Origin: an uncultured Oscillospiraceae bacterium
GTDB taxonomy: Bacteria > Bacillota > Clostridia > Oscillospirales > Ruminococcaceae
Length of the DNA stretch: 9,906 nucleotides
Direction of reading: 5' to 3'
Assembly: GCA_904502045.1 (NCBI GenBank)
Contig: CAJGEB010000029.1
Coordinates: 1-9,906 of the forward strand
Positions within the stretch are counted from its first letter, which is position 1. Every line of letters begins with the position of its first letter. The position numbers and the translations under genes are program-made. The notes below the pieces were generated by a model. That model had not been told where the DNA came from. It did no database searches and saw only the letters and a list, made by a program, of their open reading frames with translations. Positions 6,059 through 9,906 of this stretch are shown piece by piece.

Positions 6059-7378
6059 TTAATTCCCGCTTCTTCGTACATAAAGCGCGACCATATCTTT
6101 CTCTATATCTATACTCTCTCCCGCCTGCTTACTCGTTCTTATAACAATATCGTAAGCTGTGCTCTCGTCAAATACATCAAAAATTTTATACTCTATATTT
6201 TTTTCTCTCAATATACTCTCTGCATAAGCTATATCCCTTCCCAAAACATCAGGCATAGCTATTGATCTCGGTCCTTTGCTTATATAAAGTACTATATCTA
6301 TCTTACCTTTTCCCAAAGATGTTCCCGGAGCTACAGACTGCGCAAATATATAATTTTCCTCATACTCGCCGCTGTAGTCATATTCTACAGTTATATTATA
6401 TCTCTCGCGATAATCAATATTATCTTCTATAAAAGCATAGTACTGTCCCACAAAATCCTGCACTACCGCCGTTTTCTGTGCCATTTCGTCCAAGTCTATA
6501 CCCGACATCTCGTTAGGATTAATTATGATTCCCTCGCGCTGCTTCATATATTCATTATACATATATCCGCCGGCTACACAAATTAGTGCTGCAAGTGCTA
6601 TTATAAGCGCAATAAATCCGTATGCGGTTCCTCTTCTCGTACGCTTTTTCATCGGTATTTCAAGCACCGACTGCTCCTCGCCGTTCTTGTAAACGCTTAT
6701 ATACTTCGCTTGTACCTCTTTTTTGCTCTCATTTTTTTCTTTTTTCTCACTCTCTTCCAAAGCCCTATCTTCGTTTGCTTTATCATCAAGCGAGAGCGTT
6801 ACTGCCATTCCTTCAAGTGCCTTTTCTTTGGTACTCTCTTTTTCATCAACCAATCCGTTCGTTACTTCTTGTTGCTCTTGTGCTTTCTGTCCCTCTGCTT
6901 TATTTATCTCAGCTCCCGTTTCAAGCCTTGCTTCTTGGGAAACGGTATCAAATATCGCATAAACCGTATTGTTCTCTTTGAAAATTTCTTTCAAAACTAC
7001 TGTGCTGTCAGCTGATGCTCCTTTTATTTTCCTGCACTTCTCCTCAAATTCAGCAAGACGCGAAGAATATTCCTCTTCCTTCCCCTCTTTAAAATGCACG
7101 TCTGAACTGTATATATCTCTTTGGGCGCAATCCTCAGGAAAAAATTCGCATATCTCCACTTTTCTCTTCTCAAATATATCGTACCCTATGTAGTGAACGA
7201 TTCCGTCCTCTTGCTTATCAGAGGCTCCCGAAAGATATCTCATATTTAATAAAGATCCCATCATAAGATATGCATCGTTGTGCGCAACTTCACCGGAGCT
7301 TCCGCAAACAGAGCATACTCCGTCCTCACCAAGCTCAGACATACACTGCATACATAATTTTAATTCCTTGTCAGACAT
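6059..7378 (-). CDS. Membrane protein: zinc ribbon, degenerate kinase N-lobe, TM helix, two PASTA domains
   Basis: A 439-residue single-pass membrane protein with no named counterpart that I know. C9..C12 (CMQC) and C22..C25 (CSVC) form a zinc ribbon. Residues about 38-146 follow the start of clostridial zinc-ribbon Ser/Thr kinases: RYL at 47-49, YIGYD at 63-67, KVEICEFFPEDCAQRD at 73-88 (active relatives read roughly VAIKEYFP), then FKENNTVYAIFDTV at 133-146. The glycine loop is absent and the catalytic lysine position is C77. No C-lobe (HRD, DFG) follows; instead there is a Glu/Lys-rich linker (about 150-225). KKRTRRG precedes a membrane helix at 251-271, which predicts a cytoplasmic N-terminus. 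Two PASTA repeats (about 305-369 and 371-437) would bind peptidoglycan or muropeptides outside. AGGAG lies 7 nt before the start. It has its own promoter, between spoIVA and thrS. The kinase-remnant reading is inference from pattern alignment by eye. Confidence 0.82.
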   Translation of the reverse strand: MSDKELKLCMQCMSELGEDGVCSVCGSSGEVAHNDAYLMMGSLLNMRYLSGASDKQEDGIVHYIGYDIFEKRKVEICEFFPEDCAQRDIYSSDVHFKEGKEEEYSSRLAEFEEKCRKIKGASADSTVVLKEIFKENNTVYAIFDTVSQEARLETGAEINKAEGQKAQEQQEVTNGLVDEKESTKEKALEGMAVTLSLDDKANEDRALEESEKKEKNESKKEVQAKYISVYKNGEEQSVLEIPMKKRTRRGTAYGFIALIIALAALICVAGGYMYNEYMKQREGIIINPNEMSGIDLDEMAQKTAVVQDFVGQYYAFIEDNIDYRERYNITVEYDYSGEYEENYIFAQSVAPGTSLGKGKIDIVLYISKGPRSIAMPDVLGRDIAYAESILREKNIEYKIFDVFDESTAYDIVIRTSKQAGESIDIEKDMVALYVRRSGN

Positions 7379-7385
7379 CTTTCTT

Positions 7386-7390
7386 CTCCT
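7386..7390 (-). promoter_or_regulatory. RBS of the PASTA protein gene
   Basis: AGGAG on the minus strand is 7 nt before the ATG at 7378. Confidence 0.7.
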
Positions 7391-7425
7391 ATACGACTAA
7401 TGCTATAAACCTTTATCTTTCTTCT

Positions 7426-7454
7426 ATCATACCTTATTCTTTACTTTTTTGCAA
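7426..7454 (-). promoter_or_regulatory. Sigma-A-type promoter for the PASTA protein gene
   Basis: On the minus strand TTGCAA (7454-7449), a 17-bp spacer and TATGAT (7431-7426) lie between the spoIVA terminator and the start codon. The -10 matches consensus in five of six positions, the -35 in four. It suggests vegetative expression separate from spoIVA. Confidence 0.65.
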
Positions 7455-7500
7455 TAGTATTTTATTCCCCATCTTTAAATCATTGCACAATCATTATTTA

Positions 7501-7532
7501 CAATAAAAACTCCTCGATTCAAAATCGGGGAG
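7501..7532 (-). terminator. Intrinsic terminator of the spoIVA operon
   Basis: On the minus strand CTCCCCGAT (7532-7524) pairs with ATCGAGGAG (7518-7510) over a 5-nt loop, nine pairs with one wobble. TTTTTATTG follows. It begins 11 bp after the spoIVA stop. Confidence 0.9.
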
Positions 7533-7543
7533 CTTTTATTTTT

Positions 7544-9022
7544 TTATAATATTATACAAATAAGTCCGCTGCAGCCTTCGTTGATTATCTTCTCTATCGT
7601 TTCCTGAAGCTTCATACGGGCATCCTGCGGCATTCTGTAGAGCTTATTGTGGAGTCCTTCATTTACAAGCTCATGCAGAGATTTTCCGAATATATTCGAT
7701 TCCCAGATCTGAAGCGGATTCTCTTCAAATTCCTGCATAAGATATTTTACAAGCTCCTCAGACTGTTTTTCGGATCCCACAACAGGACAAACCTCGGTTG
7801 TAATGTCCGCTTTCATCAGATGTATGGACGGCGCGGATGCTCTCAGCCTTACTCCGTATTTTCCGCCTTGACGTACCATTTCAGGCTCCTCAAGGGTAAG
7901 CTCCTCAAGTGTCGGCATTACTATTCCGTATCCCGTAGCAGCTACCTGCTCCATCGCTCCTTTTATCTTTTCGTACTCCTTCTTTACCTTTATCAGCTCG
8001 CTTATACACGGCATCAGCTCTTCTTCTCCGGATATCTCTACTCCCGTCTTTTCGCTGAGTATCTTGTAAAACAGATTATTTTGCAGCCTTACCGTAAGCT
8101 GTGCTCTTCCTTTTCCGAGATCAAGTGCTTTTACACTCGATTCAACCACGTATTCACACCCACTTATACTCGCGGCTCCGTTTTTTACCTCGCGTATTTT
8201 TTCTATCCCCGCAATGCTCCTTTTTACCGCCTCGTATACTGCGCTCTTCAGCCAGTGCTCCCCTTCAAGCGATACTACCCAGCTCGGAATATCTATCTCT
8301 ATTTCCTTTACCGGAAACTCAAACAGCGTCTTCTCAAGTATCGCCTTTATGTCCTCTTCGCTCATCTCCATACAATTCACCGCGCTTACCGGTGCGTTGT
8401 ATTTTTCTTCCATCTCTTTTCTTAATGCAACTACTGACGGAGAATTCGGAGTTTGGGAGTTAAGCAATATTACAAAAGGCTTGCGTATCGCTTTTAACTC
8501 GTTTATTACCCGCTCCTCTGCTTCTGCATATTCCTCACGCGGAATATCCGTTATGCTTCCGTCAGTGGTTACCACAAGGCCTATTGTGGAATGTTCTGTA
8601 ATTACTTTTTGGGTTCCCAGCTCCGCCGCCATATTGAAAGGTATCTCGTTTTCTACCCACGGCGTCTTTACCATCCTCGGCGCTTCATTTTCAAAATATC
8701 CAAGTGAGCTCGGAACTATATACCCAACACAGTCTATCATTCTTACCTCAAAACTTGCATTGTCCGCAAGCTCTATTTTAACGCCGTCTTCGGGTATGAA
8801 TTTGGGCTCCGTTGTCATTATCGTTTTGCCCGCTGCAGACTGCGGAAGCTCGTCACTCGCACGCCCCCTGATGTATTCGTTTTGTATATTAGGTAAAACC
8901 AAGAGCTCCATAAACCTTTTTATAAACGTCGATTTTCCGGTTCGTACCGGTCCCACTACTCCTATGTAAATATCTCCTTGTGTACGCTCGGAAATATCTG
9001 TATAAACGCTTCTGTTTTCCAT
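7544..9022 (-). CDS. spoIVA: Stage IV sporulation protein A (coat ATPase)
   Basis: SpoIVA is the spore-coat foundation protein. It polymerises on the outer forespore membrane by ATP hydrolysis, and coat assembly depends on it. The product has 492 residues, the same as in Bacillus subtilis. GPVRTGKST at 24-32 is the Walker A motif, with K30 the nucleotide-binding lysine. GKTIMTTEPKFIP at 65-77 is the conserved switch-like segment, and DCVGY at 97-101 is the Walker B region. The middle and C-terminal domains continue to the characteristic end CSGLICIIL, where the C-terminus anchors the protein on the forespore surface. AAAGGAGA lies 8 nt before the start at 9022. The SPOCS/LysM gene ends 19 bp upstream, so both are probably one operon, likely read by mother-cell sigma-E, although its promoter is outside the window. 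A terminator follows. Confidence 0.99.
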   Translation of the reverse strand: MENRSVYTDISERTQGDIYIGVVGPVRTGKSTFIKRFMELLVLPNIQNEYIRGRASDELPQSAAGKTIMTTEPKFIPEDGVKIELADNASFEVRMIDCVGYIVPSSLGYFENEAPRMVKTPWVENEIPFNMAAELGTQKVITEHSTIGLVVTTDGSITDIPREEYAEAEERVINELKAIRKPFVILLNSQTPNSPSVVALRKEMEEKYNAPVSAVNCMEMSEEDIKAILEKTLFEFPVKEIEIDIPSWVVSLEGEHWLKSAVYEAVKRSIAGIEKIREVKNGAASISGCEYVVESSVKALDLGKGRAQLTVRLQNNLFYKILSEKTGVEISGEEELMPCISELIKVKKEYEKIKGAMEQVAATGYGIVMPTLEELTLEEPEMVRQGGKYGVRLRASAPSIHLMKADITTEVCPVVGSEKQSEELVKYLMQEFEENPLQIWESNIFGKSLHELVNEGLHNKLYRMPQDARMKLQETIEKIINEGCSGLICIIL

Positions 9023-9041
9023 TATCTCTATCTCCTTTGCC

Positions 9042-9906
9042 TCATCTTACCGTAGGTATAAAAAGCATTACTCTTGCTCCTGCTGTTTCACCCTGAATTC
9101 CGTTTTCTTCTTTTACTGCACTCACTGATGTGCGGTATTTCTTTGCTATATCCCATATCTTTTCTTCTTCATCGGCATAATACGCTGTCAAGGCAGCTCG
9201 CTTTACATCAATCCTTTCCGATTCGTTGACACTTATATCGCTGATGCATTGCCTGCGCATTACATTAAACACACTTCCGTTTATCGTTACATCGTACCGT
9301 ATCTCCGCTCTTTCACCCGAAACAATACTGTACGATATATTTTCAATATTAAAGCTTATGTCAACTACGGAATTTGCAATTTCAGTCGGTTCAAGTGAAT
9401 ACTCAAATTTTTCCTTCTTCTCAAAATATATTACCTGCTCCTCGGAATTTACCGCCAACACGCAGATGGTATTTTCTCCCGCCATTTTATTTATACCATC
9501 CTCTTTTATTATGCTGCTTTCACCTTTTTCGCTCCAAATCTGCACTATTTTCGAAACCTCTTCGGGAAAATCTACCGTGCTTTTTACTGCCGCTCTCTCC
9601 TGCAAAAGACGCTCGTATCTCATAAATTCATAATTCTGAAAGCTCATTTCACTCTCGCATATTGTAGAGTAGCTGTCTGTTGCATAGCTCAATCCGTTTT
9701 CGCGTACCGCTCTTATTTCCACTGCAAGCTCCGCTTCAAATGCAAATTTACCGGCTCCTTCCTCCGAGCTTATTACGCTTACATTGTATGATGCCACTTT
9801 AACCCCGATATTGCATTTGCACTCCTCGTCTAGTCCCTCCATATCCACTATCTTGCTGACAGGTAACACATAGTCCATACTGTCAATTCCCCTGCCCTCT
9901 TCCTTG
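9042..9906 (-). CDS. SPOCS (DUF3794) and LysM domain spore coat protein, SipL-like (5' partial)
   Basis: The frame is open to the window edge; the ATG at 9878 is internal to a SPOCS domain, so the gene starts outside. 287 residues are visible (numbers here count from that ATG). The remainder of one SPOCS domain covers about 1-58 (MDYVLPVSKI to LAVEIRAV). A second covers about 102-218, starting at FPEEVSKIVQIW and ending near RRQCISDISV. The C-terminus is a LysM domain at 232-276, with EKIWDIAKKYRTSVSAVKEENG as the core and FIPTV as the last strand. This order matches C. difficile SipL, whose LysM domain binds SpoIVA and is needed to attach the coat. Adjacency to spoIVA, 19 bp apart, fits that role. 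Other clostridial DUF3794/LysM proteins exist, so orthology to SipL is likely but not proven without the N-terminus. Confidence 0.87.
   Translation of the reverse strand, partial: KEEGRGIDSMDYVLPVSKIVDMEGLDEECKCNIGVKVASYNVSVISSEEGAGKFAFEAELAVEIRAVRENGLSYATDSYSTICESEMSFQNYEFMRYERLLQERAAVKSTVDFPEEVSKIVQIWSEKGESSIIKEDGINKMAGENTICVLAVNSEEQVIYFEKKEKFEYSLEPTEIANSVVDISFNIENISYSIVSGERAEIRYDVTINGSVFNVMRRQCISDISVNESERIDVKRAALTAYYADEEEKIWDIAKKYRTSVSAVKEENGIQGETAGARVMLFIPTVR

Noticed and set aside
7379..7543. Small gene or RNA in the spoIVA-PASTA gene spacer
   Set aside because: The 165 bp are accounted for by the spoIVA terminator, a promoter and an RBS; no coding frame with an RBS was seen.
7649..8969. 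Long + strand frames of 258 and 251 codons opposite spoIVA
   Set aside because: They are antisense to a fully conserved spoIVA, have Ser/Phe/Leu/Tyr-rich translations with no recognisable domain, and lack convincing start signals.
9876..9878. ATG at 9878 as the start of the SPOCS/LysM gene
   Set aside because: The frame stays open to the edge, and this position falls inside a SPOCS domain.

Overview
The window looks like a chromosomal segment of an endospore-forming, low-to-moderate GC Firmicute, most likely class Clostridia. The evidence is a full-length spoIVA beside a SPOCS/LysM coat protein gene of the clostridial SipL type, a T-box leader on thrS, a YerC-type TrpR-like regulator, and strong AAGGAGG-like ribosome binding sites. 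I cannot assign a genus.

The left part (1-3794) is read on the + strand. It starts inside a FAD-dependent oxidoreductase of the geranylgeranyl-reductase type. This overlaps engB (ribosome-assembly GTPase) by an ATGA, and lysA (diaminopimelate decarboxylase) follows closely. A sigma-A-like promoter then precedes yerC (TrpR-like regulator), which overlaps a SAM-dependent methyltransferase gene that probably starts at TTG. A perfect 12-bp hairpin at 3811-3840 ends this block and also serves the convergent minus-strand block.

The right part (3853-9906) is read on the - strand. In transcription order it holds a 5'-truncated SPOCS/LysM gene, spoIVA, an intrinsic terminator, a promoter, an unusual 439-residue membrane protein, a threonine T-box leader with its terminator, and thrS. 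The first two genes are probably one sporulation operon, because the C. difficile SipL LysM domain is known to bind SpoIVA. The T-box shows a likely ACC (Thr) specifier, the AGGGTGGAACCGTGG box and a terminator whose 5' arm overlaps the predicted antiterminator.

The most unusual item is the 439-residue protein (6059-7378). It reads as a zinc ribbon, then a degenerate Ser/Thr-kinase N-lobe without glycine loop or catalytic lysine, then no kinase C-lobe, a charged linker, one membrane helix and two extracellular PASTA repeats. It appears to be a cell-wall-sensing receptor that kept the ends of a PASTA kinase and lost the enzyme. The other genes are conserved housekeeping or sporulation genes. 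I saw no insertion sequences, CRISPR arrays, phage genes, rRNA or tRNA genes.
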